64,000 nucleotides of DNA from Rhodoferax mekongensis (GTDB lineage: Bacteria; Pseudomonadota; Gammaproteobacteria; Burkholderiales; Burkholderiaceae_C): positions 521,001 through 585,000 of the forward strand of contig NZ_CP132507.1 of the NCBI RefSeq assembly GCF_032191775.1. The letters are read 5' to 3'. The translations under genes were made by a program, and so were the position numbers. A model generated the notes under the pieces. That model searched no databases and was not told where the DNA came from. It saw only the letters and a program-made list of their open reading frames with translations. Of this stretch, positions 30,660 to 39,154 are shown piece by piece; the stretch's first letter is position 1; each line of letters opens with the position of its first letter.

Positions 30660-32630
30660 TCATGGGGTGTCTATTGTGCCGTCCAGGGTGCTTGGCTCGC
30701 CAAGGGCAATCCCTGCCAGTGGCAGGCTCACGGTGAAACGGGCACCGCCCAACTCGGGCGAGCGATCGACCTGAATGCGGCCATGGTGCGCCTCGACGAT
30801 GGATCGGCAAATCGCCAGGCCCATTCCCATGCCGCCTTCCTTGCTGCTGAAAAAGGCATCAAAGATGTGCGACTGAGTTTCGTCCGGTACGCCCGGGCCA
30901 TTGTCTGAAATGCTGATCTGGGCCCAGGCTTGCTCCATTCGCACCCCCAGATGCACCTGTGGCGTGCCCGAATGCGCCTGTGCGGCTTCTTGGGCATTGG
31001 TGAGCAGGTTATTCAGCAAGTGTTCGATCAACAACTCGTCTGCGTTCACCCAGACCGGCTCCGCGTCCGGCACGGCGTGGGGCGCCATGCGCTGCACCAC
31101 CGGCATCAGATCGAGGCGCTGCAAAGAAATTTCGCGACGCCGGGCGATCGCATTCACCCGCTGGATAATGCGGCCCGCCCGCTCGGCCAGTCCTGCGATA
31201 CGTTGCACCACCGGCGCGGTCTCTTCGATACTGATGCGGCCGGCATTCAATTTGTTGAGCAACCCGGTGGCGAAACTGCTGAGCGCGCCCAGCGGCTGGT
31301 TGAGTTCATGGGCCAGGGTGGAGGCCACCTCACCCACCGCCACCAATCTGCCGGTGGCTTCCAGCCGTTCCTGCTGTTGCGCGGCCACCGCCTGCGCGCG
31401 CTTGCGCTCGCTGATGTCGAGCACGGAGCTCATCCAGCCTATGTGTTCACCGGCGGCCGTGTGCAGCGGCGCTTCGTGAATCAGTACATCCAGCAAATGG
31501 CCATCACGATGTTGGAACTGCACTTCCACCCCGTCCATGCTGGTGCCATGCGCCAGCACATCGCGGTGAACTTGCTCGATATGGCTGTCGTTGCCCTGCG
31601 GCCAATACGGCATGGGCGCAGAGACGCCGATGAGCCGCTCCGCCGGGTAACCCACCATGCTGCAAAACGCCTCGTTCACATACAACACGCGGCCAGCCAG
31701 GTCCCAGGCCCGCAAGCCTATGGTGACCGAGTTCTCCATCGCGGTGCGCAAGGCCACTTCAGCCTCCAGACGGGCTTGCACTTGCTGGCGCTTTTGGATG
31801 TCCCGGCGCAGAGCCCACAGGCTGACCAACATGCCCCCCAAGAACACCATGGCCACCAGCAGGAACATGCGGGGTACGGTTGCCGCTTGCTCCCGGATAG
31901 GTGTCACTTCGAGGTACACATCGGTTCCCGCCAGATTCATGGCAGCGCGGAATGGCTTGCGTCTGTCCGGATCGAAAGTCGTACTCCCCTCGTCCAGTAC
32001 AAGACGTACCTCATGGGAGCGGGTGAACCACTCCGGAACCAGGGACCGGACTGCGACATCCAGCGCGAGTGCAGCCACATAGTTGCCTACAAAATAACCG
32101 CGCTCGAAATAGGGCACTGCGAGCCAGACCAAAGGTGTGAGCTTGCCGTCTGCATCCCGCATGGGGCCGGCGTATGCAGAACGCCGCAGGCCGCGAGCGG
32201 TGTCATGCATGGTGGCCAGTGACTGGGTATTCAAGGGGTGGCGGTTTTCATCCATCTGCCAAAGCGCGGGCGGTGCGCTCAAGGGGGCGCCCACCCACCC
32301 TTGCGCCAACAGCACACCGGGCTCCCGCCACAACAGGCCTCCCTGCACATCGGCCGATTGGCGCGCGGCAACCCGCAGGTCCTCCTCCAAGCGCCGGAAA
32401 TGGAACTGAACACTCTGCTCCAGCCACTGGGCATCTGCAGCTTGGCGACGGGTGTCCTCCTCAGCTTCAAAGTGCTGCAAATACAGCACCAGTGCAATCA
32501 CGGAGCCCACCACGAGCGCCAGGAAACCCAGCAACCAGATACCCGGCCAGAAACTGCGCACACCCGTACCCGCAGCGCTTTCGCGCGCAGAGACAAAGTC
32601 AAAAACGGGAACGGACGGACGCTCGGGCAT
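30660..32630 (-). CDS. DctS-like membrane sensor histidine kinase
   Basis: A 656-residue kinase: a first helix (about residues 26-48), a large periplasmic domain of some 250 residues, a second helix (about 300-320, MFLLVAMVFLGGMLVSLWAL), a PAS domain (about 345-470, ending LDISERKRA), then HisKA with STLAHELNQPLGAL and HATPase_c with NNLLTNAQEAAQ and GMGMGLAICRSI. This is the DctS/DctB layout, in which the periplasmic domain senses a carboxylate directly or through a binding protein. Start at 32630 (MPERPSVPVF), since the codons upstream overlap the divergent binding-protein gene. The 39-base gap to that gene must hold both promoters. Confidence 0.9.
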   Translation of the reverse strand: MPERPSVPVFDFVSARESAAGTGVRSFWPGIWLLGFLALVVGSVIALVLYLQHFEAEEDTRRQAADAQWLEQSVQFHFRRLEEDLRVAARQSADVQGGLLWREPGVLLAQGWVGAPLSAPPALWQMDENRHPLNTQSLATMHDTARGLRRSAYAGPMRDADGKLTPLVWLAVPYFERGYFVGNYVAALALDVAVRSLVPEWFTRSHEVRLVLDEGSTTFDPDRRKPFRAAMNLAGTDVYLEVTPIREQAATVPRMFLLVAMVFLGGMLVSLWALRRDIQKRQQVQARLEAEVALRTAMENSVTIGLRAWDLAGRVLYVNEAFCSMVGYPAERLIGVSAPMPYWPQGNDSHIEQVHRDVLAHGTSMDGVEVQFQHRDGHLLDVLIHEAPLHTAAGEHIGWMSSVLDISERKRAQAVAAQQQERLEATGRLVAVGEVASTLAHELNQPLGALSSFATGLLNKLNAGRISIEETAPVVQRIAGLAERAGRIIQRVNAIARRREISLQRLDLMPVVQRMAPHAVPDAEPVWVNADELLIEHLLNNLLTNAQEAAQAHSGTPQVHLGVRMEQAWAQISISDNGPGVPDETQSHIFDAFFSSKEGGMGMGLAICRSIVEAHHGRIQVDRSPELGGARFTVSLPLAGIALGEPSTLDGTIDTP

Positions 32631-32669
32631 GGGCGGTTGTGGGGAAGGTGCACTCGCATAATAGCGACC

Positions 32670-33698
32670 ATGTCCCTGTTCTCCGCCCCTGCCCTGCCCC
32701 GCCGCCGCTGGCTGCAAGCTGCGGCAGTAGCCGGAGCAGGCCTTTTGACAGGACACGCCTCTGCTGCGGCGGAGAGAACCATCCGGCTGTCCCACGTCGT
32801 GGCGCGGGATACCCCGAAGGGCATGGCACTGGAACGCTTCCGCGCTTTGGTGGAAGAACGCAGCCGGGGACGCATACGAGTCCAGATTTACCCGCAAGGC
32901 CAACTCTACGGGGACCACGATGAAATGCAGGCGCTACAACTCGGGGCTGTGGACATGGTGGCGCCTTCCCTCTCCAAGTTCGGGCCCATCGGTTTTCCCG
33001 AATTCGAGCTTTTTGACCTTCCTTTTTTGTTTGACAGCGTGGAGGCCGTACGCAGCCTCACACGCGGCAAGGTCGGACACACCCTCTTGCAAGGTCTGAG
33101 CCGACAACGCCTGATGGGATTGGGCTTTTTTGACAACGGCTTCAAACACATGAGTGCCAACAAGCCCCTTTTGGAACCGCGCGACTTTGCAGGACTGCGC
33201 ATGCGGATTCAGGGCTCCCGCGTGATTGCCCAGCAAATGCGGGCTTGGGGGGCGGTGCCGGTCACATTGCCCTTCAGTGAAACACGACGTGCACTGGAAA
33301 CCAGAGTGGTGGATGGCACCGAAAATCCGGTGTCCAACTTCTGGACCCAAGGCATGCAAGCGGTGCAGAGCGATCTGAGCCTGACCGCGCATGGATACCT
33401 GGGCTATGCAGTGGTGACCCACCAACGCTTCTGGGAGAACTTGCCCAATGCAGACCGGCGCATGGTCCAAGAGGCTTTGGACGACGCCCTGGTGTTCGGC
33501 AACGAAATTGCCGATGCGCAAAACGACAAAGCACTGGCAGCCCTGCACCTCACGGGTGCAGCCAACATCCACAACCCTTCATCTGCGCAAACGCGGCTGC
33601 TCCAACAAGCCAGTCGTCCGGTGCACGCAGAACTGGCAGCACGCATCGGCCAGGACTGGCTCACCAAGGTGCAGAACGCACTCATCAAGGCAACCTAG
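32670..33698 (+). CDS. TRAP-type (DctP) periplasmic binding protein
   Basis: A 342-residue protein with a Tat-like signal (PRRRWLQAAAVAGAGLLTGHASA) and the DctP fold: IRLSHVVARDTPKGMALERFRALVEERS, IQVYPQGQLYG-like (here VQIYPQGQLYGDHDEMQAL), LPFLFDSVEAV and the carboxylate-binding Arg region ADLRMRIQGSRV-like (FAGLRMRIQGSRV, about residue 172). TRAP proteins need DctQ and DctM, which are absent; instead a sensor kinase diverges from it and TctB/TctA genes follow. It may serve as the ligand sensor of the kinase, or cooperate with the TctBA channel or a TRAP permease encoded elsewhere. Confidence 0.88.
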   Translation: MSLFSAPALPRRRWLQAAAVAGAGLLTGHASAAAERTIRLSHVVARDTPKGMALERFRALVEERSRGRIRVQIYPQGQLYGDHDEMQALQLGAVDMVAPSLSKFGPIGFPEFELFDLPFLFDSVEAVRSLTRGKVGHTLLQGLSRQRLMGLGFFDNGFKHMSANKPLLEPRDFAGLRMRIQGSRVIAQQMRAWGAVPVTLPFSETRRALETRVVDGTENPVSNFWTQGMQAVQSDLSLTAHGYLGYAVVTHQRFWENLPNADRRMVQEALDDALVFGNEIADAQNDKALAALHLTGAANIHNPSSAQTRLLQQASRPVHAELAARIGQDWLTKVQNALIKAT

Positions 33699-33850
33699 GG
33701 TTTCTACTGCAGGGTTTTCACTAGCTGTTGAACGCCACAGTTACCAGCCGGAGAGCCTGTCGATAACCTTCGCCCCGCGGAGTCCGGATGCGGCTTTTTC
33801 TATGCCCCTGCGGACACCAAAACGTCGTAACAAAAACGAGGGGCATTCAC

Positions 33851-34339
33851 TTGAAAATCCAAAGTCAAAAAGACTTCTTTGCCGGACTGATGTTCACGGT
33901 GGTGGGAGGCAGCTTTGCTGCCGGCGCCAGCCAGTACACGCTGGGCAGCGGAGCAAAAATGGGACCGGGCTACTTCCCGCTCATTCTGGGCATCCTGCTC
34001 GCCGTGCTGGGCTGTGCCATTGCCGTTAAAAGCATGATCACCCCCACGCCTGACGGCGACAAGATAGGCAAATTCGCCTGGAAACCCCTGTTCTTCATCA
34101 TCGCTGCCAACCTGGTGTTCGGCGCATCCATCGGCGGACTGCCCGTGATTGGCCTCAAACCCCTGGGCCTGATCGTGGGCATCTATTTGCTCACCTACAT
34201 CGCCAGCCACGCAGGTGAAGAACACAAGTTCAAGGAAGTCGCCGTGCTGGCCACCATCCTGGCGCTCTTGAGCTATGTGGCCTTCATCGTTCTCCTCAAG
34301 CTGCAGTTCCCCGTTTGGCCTGCGTACTTCACTGCCTGA
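33851..34339 (+). CDS. tctB: tripartite tricarboxylate transporter small subunit TctB
   Basis: A 162-residue membrane protein with four helices and the TctB pattern: MKIQSQKDFFAGLMFTVVGG, SQYTLGSGAKMGPGYFPLILGILLA (about residues 25-49, in part) and a C-terminal pair of helices. Translation is assigned to TTG 33851, supported by GAGGGG 7 bases upstream; the ATG further up adds a Cys-rich stretch unlike the family. It forms the small membrane subunit of a TctCBA uptake system. The expected TctC binding-protein gene is missing here. Confidence 0.85.
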   Translation: MKIQSQKDFFAGLMFTVVGGSFAAGASQYTLGSGAKMGPGYFPLILGILLAVLGCAIAVKSMITPTPDGDKIGKFAWKPLFFIIAANLVFGASIGGLPVIGLKPLGLIVGIYLLTYIASHAGEEHKFKEVAVLATILALLSYVAFIVLLKLQFPVWPAYFTA

Positions 34340-34373
34340 TCACCGCTTAATCACGGCTTATTGAGACTGCAAC

Positions 34374-35885
34374 ATGGAACTCTTTGAACACCTCTCCTTA
34401 GGTTTCGGTGTGGCCTTCACCGGCCAGAACCTGATTTATGCCTTCATCGGCTGTCTGCTGGGTACCTTGATCGGCGTTTTGCCCGGCATCGGCCCCTTGG
34501 CCACCATTGCCATGCTGCTGCCCGCCACCTATGCCTTGCCTCCTGTGGCGGCATTGATCATGCTGGCCGGTATTTACTACGGCGCCCAGTACGGAGGATC
34601 GACTACCGCCATTCTGGTGAACCTGCCCGGCGAGTCTTCGTCGGTGGTGACCGTCATTGACGGTTACCAGATGGCCCGTAATGGACGCGCAGGTCCTGCG
34701 CTGGCTGCAGCGGGCTTGGGTTCTTTCTTTGCCGGTTGCGTGGGTACCCTGATCCTGGCGGCCTTTGCAGGCCCCTTGACCGAGCTGGCCTTCAAGTTCG
34801 GCCCTGCCGAGTACTTCAGCCTGATGATTCTGGGCTTGATCGGTGCGGTGGTGCTGGCTTCGGGCTCCCTGCTCAAGGCCATTGCCATGATTGTGCTGGG
34901 GCTCTTGCTGGGCATGGTGGGCACCGATGTGAACTCCGGTGTGGCCCGTTTCAGCTTTGATATCCCTGAGCTCACCGACGGTATCGGCTTCATCGTGATC
35001 GCCATGGGCGTGTTCGGCTACGGCGAGATCATCAGCAACCTGGCCAAGAGCGAGAGTGAACGTGAAGTCTTCTCGGCTTCTGTTTCCGGTCTCTTGCCTA
35101 CCAAACAGGACTTCAAGGACATGTTCCCCGCTGTGCTGCGGGGTACCGCTTTGGGTTCGGTGCTGGGTATCTTGCCCGGTGGTGGTGCGGTGATGGCGGC
35201 CTTTGCGGCCTACACCCTGGAGAAGAAGACCAAGCTGCGTCCCGGTGAAGTGCCTTTCGGCAAGGGCAACATCCGCGGGGTGGCCGCGCCTGAGTCGGCG
35301 AACAACGCAGGAAGCCAGACTTCTTTCATTCCTCTGCTGACCCTGGGTATCCCACCGAATGCGGTGATGGCCCTGATGGTGGGTGCGATGACCATCCACA
35401 ACATCCAGCCCGGACCGCAGGTGATGACAAGTAACCCCGAGCTCTTCTGGGGTCTGATTGCTTCCATGTGGATCGGCAACCTGATGTTGGTGATCCTGAA
35501 CCTGCCGCTCATCGGGATCTGGATCAAGCTGCTTACAGTGCCTTACCGCTGGTTGTTCCCTTCTATCGTGCTGTTCTGTGCGATCGGGGTGTATTCGACC
35601 AACAACAACACCTTCGATATCTGGATGGTGGGTCTGTTCGGGGTGATCGGGTATCTGTTCATCAAGCTGGGCACAGAACCCGCTCCGCTTTTGCTGGGCT
35701 TTATTCTGGGGCCGATGATGGAGGAGTACTTGCGCCGGGCGCTTCTGCTCTCCCGTGGGGACTGGAGTGTGTTCGTCACCCGGCCACTCTCAGCCAGCCT
35801 GTTGGTGGCGGCGCTGGCTCTTCTGGTGGTGGTGATGCTGCCTTCCATCAAGGCCAAGCGGGAGGAGGCGTTTGTGGAGGATTGA
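34374..35885 (+). CDS. tctA: tripartite tricarboxylate transporter large subunit TctA
   Basis: A 503-residue membrane protein with about eleven or twelve helices. Family signatures are LLGTLIGVLPGIGPLATIAMLLPATY (about residues 27-52, in part), GAQYGGSTTAILVNLPGESSSVVT (about 69-92) and the repeat of the first in the second half (LGSVLGILPGGGAVMAAFAAY). It is the ion-coupled channel subunit for citrate-like or other carboxylates. It sits 34 bases after tctB. Its TGA lies inside an 18-bp perfect palindrome (35882-35899). Confidence 0.93.
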   Translation: MELFEHLSLGFGVAFTGQNLIYAFIGCLLGTLIGVLPGIGPLATIAMLLPATYALPPVAALIMLAGIYYGAQYGGSTTAILVNLPGESSSVVTVIDGYQMARNGRAGPALAAAGLGSFFAGCVGTLILAAFAGPLTELAFKFGPAEYFSLMILGLIGAVVLASGSLLKAIAMIVLGLLLGMVGTDVNSGVARFSFDIPELTDGIGFIVIAMGVFGYGEIISNLAKSESEREVFSASVSGLLPTKQDFKDMFPAVLRGTALGSVLGILPGGGAVMAAFAAYTLEKKTKLRPGEVPFGKGNIRGVAAPESANNAGSQTSFIPLLTLGIPPNAVMALMVGAMTIHNIQPGPQVMTSNPELFWGLIASMWIGNLMLVILNLPLIGIWIKLLTVPYRWLFPSIVLFCAIGVYSTNNNTFDIWMVGLFGVIGYLFIKLGTEPAPLLLGFILGPMMEEYLRRALLLSRGDWSVFVTRPLSASLLVAALALLVVVMLPSIKAKREEAFVED

Positions 35886-35899
35886 AACTATAGTTTCAA
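35882..35899. promoter_or_regulatory. 18-bp perfect palindrome overlapping the tctA stop
   Basis: TTGAAACTATAGTTTCAA is completely self-complementary. It covers the last base pairs of tctA and lies 36 bases before the start of the binding-protein gene. A transcription-factor site for the downstream gene or a small RNA hairpin are both possible; there is no T tract after it. Confidence 0.6.
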
Positions 35900-35935
35900 A
35901 TTCAGATGATCCAATTCACGTTTTTGGAGTAACCC

Positions 35936-37042
35936 ATGACGCCGCTACGCTCTGCCCTGATCGGGCTCTGGTTTGCAAGTGCCTGCCTGTCAGCCAGTGC
36001 CCAACTCAAGATCGGGCAGACCACCGGGGTGACAGGGGCTGTCGCTGCAACGGTCAAGGAGTCCATGTTTGGCGCGCAGCTCTACATCGACTCGGTGAAC
36101 GCCAAAGGCGGAGTGGGTGGCGAGAAGATCGAAGTGATCACGCTGGATGACAAGTTCGACACACAACTGGCCTTGGCCAATGCCAAAGACTTGATAGAGA
36201 ACAAGGGGGTGCTCGCACTGTTCATGACACGCGGCACACCCCATACCGAAGGCATCATTCCGCTCTTGGACCAACATGGGGTGCCCCTGCTAGGGCCGTC
36301 TACCGGCGCGATGGTGCTGCACCAGCCGCTGAAGAAACATGTCTTCAATGTGCGGGCCACTTACCAGCGGGAGGCCGAGCGCGCAGTGGCGCACCTTGCC
36401 GCAACCGGTGTGACCCGCATGGCCATCATTCATGTGGATGACAGCTTCGGCGCTGACGGCCTTGAAGGTACGCAAAAGGGTCTGGCAGCTGCCAAGCTCA
36501 ACGCCTTGGCGGTCGCCAAGTTCGACCGGAGCAAACCCGACTTTTCACAGATTGCACCTTCCATCGCCAAGCTCTCTCCCCAGGCGGTCATGATCATTGG
36601 CTCAGGTACTGCTGTCGTGGATGCGATCAAGTCACTGCGTGAAGCCGGAAGCGGCGCGCAGTTGGTGACCTTGTCCAACAACGCATCCGGTGGCTTCATC
36701 AAACTGCTGGGCGACAACGCACGCGGTGTGATCGTGAGCCAGGTGTTGCCCCAGTCCCCCAACTATGCGCTGGTGCAGGAGGCTGCCGGTTTGGCCAAAG
36801 CCAAAGAAGTGCTGGATGTGAGCCCGGCCATGCTGGAGGGCTTTGTCTCGGCCAAAGTGTTGGTGGAGGCCTTGCGCCGTGCAGGCCCCAAACCCACGCG
36901 CGACAAACTCCAGTCCGCACTCGAAAGCATCAGCCGCTTTGACCTGGGGGGTTTGAGTCTGAGTTTCAGTGCCAATGATCACACCGGCCTGGACTTCGCT
37001 GACCTTTCGATCATCACGGCCTCCGGCAAATTCCGGCGCTGA
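35936..37042 (+). CDS. Leu/Ile/Val-type periplasmic binding protein
   Basis: A 368-residue protein of the branched-chain amino acid binding family (Peripla_BP_6): signal peptide ending SASAQ (residue about 22), LKIGQTTGVTGAVAATVKESMFGAQLYIDSVNAKGGV, then LDDKFDTQLALANAKDLIE and GVPLLGPSTGAMV. No Liv permease or ATPase genes are near. It follows tctA by 50 bases in the same direction with GGAG before the ATG, making a third binding-protein type in this cluster. Orphan LivK-like proteins sometimes act as sensors for kinases. The ligand is unknown. Confidence 0.85.
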   Translation: MTPLRSALIGLWFASACLSASAQLKIGQTTGVTGAVAATVKESMFGAQLYIDSVNAKGGVGGEKIEVITLDDKFDTQLALANAKDLIENKGVLALFMTRGTPHTEGIIPLLDQHGVPLLGPSTGAMVLHQPLKKHVFNVRATYQREAERAVAHLAATGVTRMAIIHVDDSFGADGLEGTQKGLAAAKLNALAVAKFDRSKPDFSQIAPSIAKLSPQAVMIIGSGTAVVDAIKSLREAGSGAQLVTLSNNASGGFIKLLGDNARGVIVSQVLPQSPNYALVQEAAGLAKAKEVLDVSPAMLEGFVSAKVLVEALRRAGPKPTRDKLQSALESISRFDLGGLSLSFSANDHTGLDFADLSIITASGKFRR

Positions 37043-37052
37043 ACCGCAGGAC

Positions 37053-37289
37053 TTATTTGTCCGCCTCAGAAATCGGGCGGGCTTGCATTTGGGTTTCCAC
37101 TTGCTGCTTCACCTGATCTTGGAAAGCGCGGCTTTGCTCAACGGCTGTGCCTGTCGATGAGGCCGGCGCACCCGATACCGCAGGTACTGCCAATTGAGGC
37201 GTGGCCGTCGTTGCGAGCTGCTTTCTGGCAAGCACGGCAACAATGGCCAAAGCGACAACCAGTCCAACCAAACCCCATCCAGCGCGCAT
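37053..37289 (-). CDS. small membrane-anchored hypothetical protein
   Basis: A 78-residue protein: one N-terminal helix (residues 5-21, GWGLVGLVVALAIVAVL), then a Thr/Ala/Pro-rich linker and a Gln/Glu-rich C-terminal helix (EQSRAFQDQVKQQVETQMQA). The ATG at 37289 has a GGAGG site 6 bases upstream. The soluble part would be in the periplasm. It converges on the preceding binding-protein gene with a 10-base gap. No function is known. Confidence 0.6.
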   Translation of the reverse strand: MRAGWGLVGLVVALAIVAVLARKQLATTATPQLAVPAVSGAPASSTGTAVEQSRAFQDQVKQQVETQMQARPISEADK

Positions 37290-37450
37290 ACAAAACCTCC
37301 GGTGTGAGTGGCAGTGTAGACAAACCGCAGGCGCTTGGCCTGTGGTGCCGAGCATGTTGCTTTACATAGGTTTACGCAGCAACGGTAAACGGCGCACAGC
37401 CCGCGGGGGTTAAGTACCCATGGCAAGTTCGCCATGCACTGAAACTGAAT

Positions 37451-37774
37451 ATGTTGAAACAATCTCTGATCGCTACTGCTTTGGTTATCTCCACGTTTGG
37501 CGCTTTTGCCCAAGCACCTGCTGCAACACCCGCAGCACCTGCCGCCGCGACAGCACCCGCTCCCGCAAAGGCACCTGAAGCCGCGAAAGAGAAGCACACC
37601 GAACACAAGGCTGATGCCGAAGCCAAAAAGGCCAAGCATGAGGAAATGAAGGCCAAGCGCGAAGCACGCAAAGCAGAGCGCGCAGCCAAGAAGGCCAAGC
37701 ACCAGGAAGCCAAGGCCGCAGCACCAGCTACTCCTGCAGCCCCCGCAGCACCAGCAACGCCCGCTGCCAAATAA
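37451..37774 (+). CDS. secreted Ala/Lys/Pro-rich low-complexity protein
   Basis: A 107-residue protein: signal peptide (MLKQSLIATALVISTFGAFAQ), an Ala/Pro-rich linker, a highly charged central block of Lys, Glu, Ala and Arg (about residues 45-90) that should be one long helix, and another Ala/Pro linker to the end. The composition resembles histone H1-like bacterial proteins, but the signal peptide argues for the periplasm. It is followed by a strong terminator. No function can be given. Confidence 0.6.
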   Translation: MLKQSLIATALVISTFGAFAQAPAATPAAPAAATAPAPAKAPEAAKEKHTEHKADAEAKKAKHEEMKAKREARKAERAAKKAKHQEAKAAAPATPAAPAAPATPAAK

Positions 37775-37808
37775 GCACGTTGCGCAGGGCGCCCTAAGCC
37801 GCTGCATG

Positions 37809-37833
37809 AAGGCCACCTCCGGGTGGCCTTTTT
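37809..37833 (+). terminator. rho-independent terminator
   Basis: AAGGCCACC (37809-37817) pairs perfectly with GGTGGCCTT (37822-37830) around a TCCG tetraloop, with TTTTT from 37829 on. It ends the low-complexity protein transcript 35 bases after the stop. Confidence 0.9.
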
Positions 37834-37939
37834 GCGTCCGATCTGCAGCAGGCCCTATCAGCCCACCACCAACGTGACAGCAGGTCCCTCGGCCAATCGT
37901 TATATTGGGAACAACATTCATTCACCCGAACCTTTTCCC

Positions 37940-38362
37940 ATGCGTATCTGGCAAAAACCGGTCTCTGTGGAGATCCTCACACACATCAGCAAAAACACGG
38001 CTGTCGAGCAACTTGGCATCGAGTTCACCGAAGTCGGTGACGACTATCTGGTGGGCCGCGTGCCGGTGGACCACCGCACCCACCAACCTTTCGGGCTTTT
38101 GCACGGCGGTGTGTCTGTGGTGTTGGCCGAGACTCTGGGTTCGTGCGGTGCGGGGTTTGCCATTCCAGAGGGCTACAACGCTGTCGGTCTGGACATCAAT
38201 GCCAATCACCTCAAGGGCGTCAAAACGGGCTGGGTCACCGCCATAGCGCGTCCGGTACACATGGGCCGCACCACCCATGTGTGGCAGATTGACATGCGCA
38301 ATGAGGCCGGCGAAATGACCTGTGTTTCGCGCATCACGATGGCGATTCTGGCGCCGCGCTAG
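37940..38362 (+). CDS. hotdog-fold thioesterase (PaaI/YdiI type)
   Basis: A 140-residue protein of the 4HBT/PaaI-like superfamily: LGIEFTEVGDDYLVGRVPVDHRTHQPFGLLHGGVSVVLAETLGS (about residues 25-69, in part) holds the conserved HGG and the catalytic Glu of the following helix. The closest named relatives are YdiI/MenI and EntH, acyl-CoA or acyl-carrier thioesterases. The specific substrate is unknown. Start at ATG 37940, where the family sequence begins; no strong SD is seen. Confidence 0.85.
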   Translation: MRIWQKPVSVEILTHISKNTAVEQLGIEFTEVGDDYLVGRVPVDHRTHQPFGLLHGGVSVVLAETLGSCGAGFAIPEGYNAVGLDINANHLKGVKTGWVTAIARPVHMGRTTHVWQIDMRNEAGEMTCVSRITMAILAPR

Positions 38363-38391
38363 CAAGCCGTCGCCCCAAGTTCCGACCTTGC

Positions 38392-39147
38392 ATGGGCACG
38401 TATCCCTACGCCACCGCCCTATCGACGTGGGCGCTGCTTTTGGGAAGCTCTGCCGCACTGGCACAGCAAGGTAGCGATGACCCCGCCAACCACTACGGCC
38501 GCTACACCAATGCCCAACTGGAAGCAGTGTGCGACGCCATGTCGCCCACCCGCTACATCAGCGGCTTGACAGATGGTGGCTGGGGCACGCTCGGCATAGG
38601 CGGCAAAACCTACTATTACCGCTCGGCCTGCTACATGGAACTTGTGCGTCGCACCGGCCGCGCTGAACTGTGTGCCAAGGTGGTGGAGCGGCGCTCGCTG
38701 TGGGGTGATGGCTCCAACCACTCACCGAAAGCCTGTGCGGAAGTGGCTGCGGCCTACCAGGCGCGCGAAAAGCAGAGTGCGCAGGAGCTGGCTGCTTTCA
38801 AAGCCTCGGTAGAGGGCGCTTTCAAGATCAGTGAACTGCAGGTGCAAGTTCTGCCAGGGGGCCATTGGCAGGTGGAAGTGCACACCGAAGGCCAGCGCTC
38901 CGGGACCTACCAACTGCAACTCGTGAAGGTGCGTGATGGCACCGTCTTGCGGCAAGAGACGCTGTCTCTGAGCCGGCCAGAGTCGTTCAAATGGGAACTG
39001 AGTCGTGCCGAGGTGGTCGCTGGCAGCCGGCTTCCGGACATCTTCCCGATGGCGGTGCGCATGAGCTATCTCGTGCCGGCCAGCGCCAGCCGGCCTGCGG
39101 CAGCGCACAGCACCGACATACGCAACTTCACACTCTCTGCAGAGTGA
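38392..39147 (+). CDS. secreted hypothetical protein
   Basis: A 251-residue protein with a signal peptide (LSTWALLLGSSAALAQ) and two pieces: an N-terminal Cys-containing region (four Cys between residues about 46 and 112: AVCDAMS, SACYME, ELCAKV, KACAEV), likely two disulfides, and a C-terminal beta-rich region (about 140-250) with ELQVQVLPGGHWQVEVHTEGQ. No family is recognised. It starts 29 bases after the thioesterase gene and ends just before the convergent pduO gene. Confidence 0.6.
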   Translation: MGTYPYATALSTWALLLGSSAALAQQGSDDPANHYGRYTNAQLEAVCDAMSPTRYISGLTDGGWGTLGIGGKTYYYRSACYMELVRRTGRAELCAKVVERRSLWGDGSNHSPKACAEVAAAYQAREKQSAQELAAFKASVEGAFKISELQVQVLPGGHWQVEVHTEGQRSGTYQLQLVKVRDGTVLRQETLSLSRPESFKWELSRAEVVAGSRLPDIFPMAVRMSYLVPASASRPAAAHSTDIRNFTLSAE

Positions 39148-39154
39148 GTAGTGC

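Noticed and set aside
37451..37774. Histone H1-like DNA-binding protein
   Set aside because: Composition fits, but the clear signal peptide argues for export.
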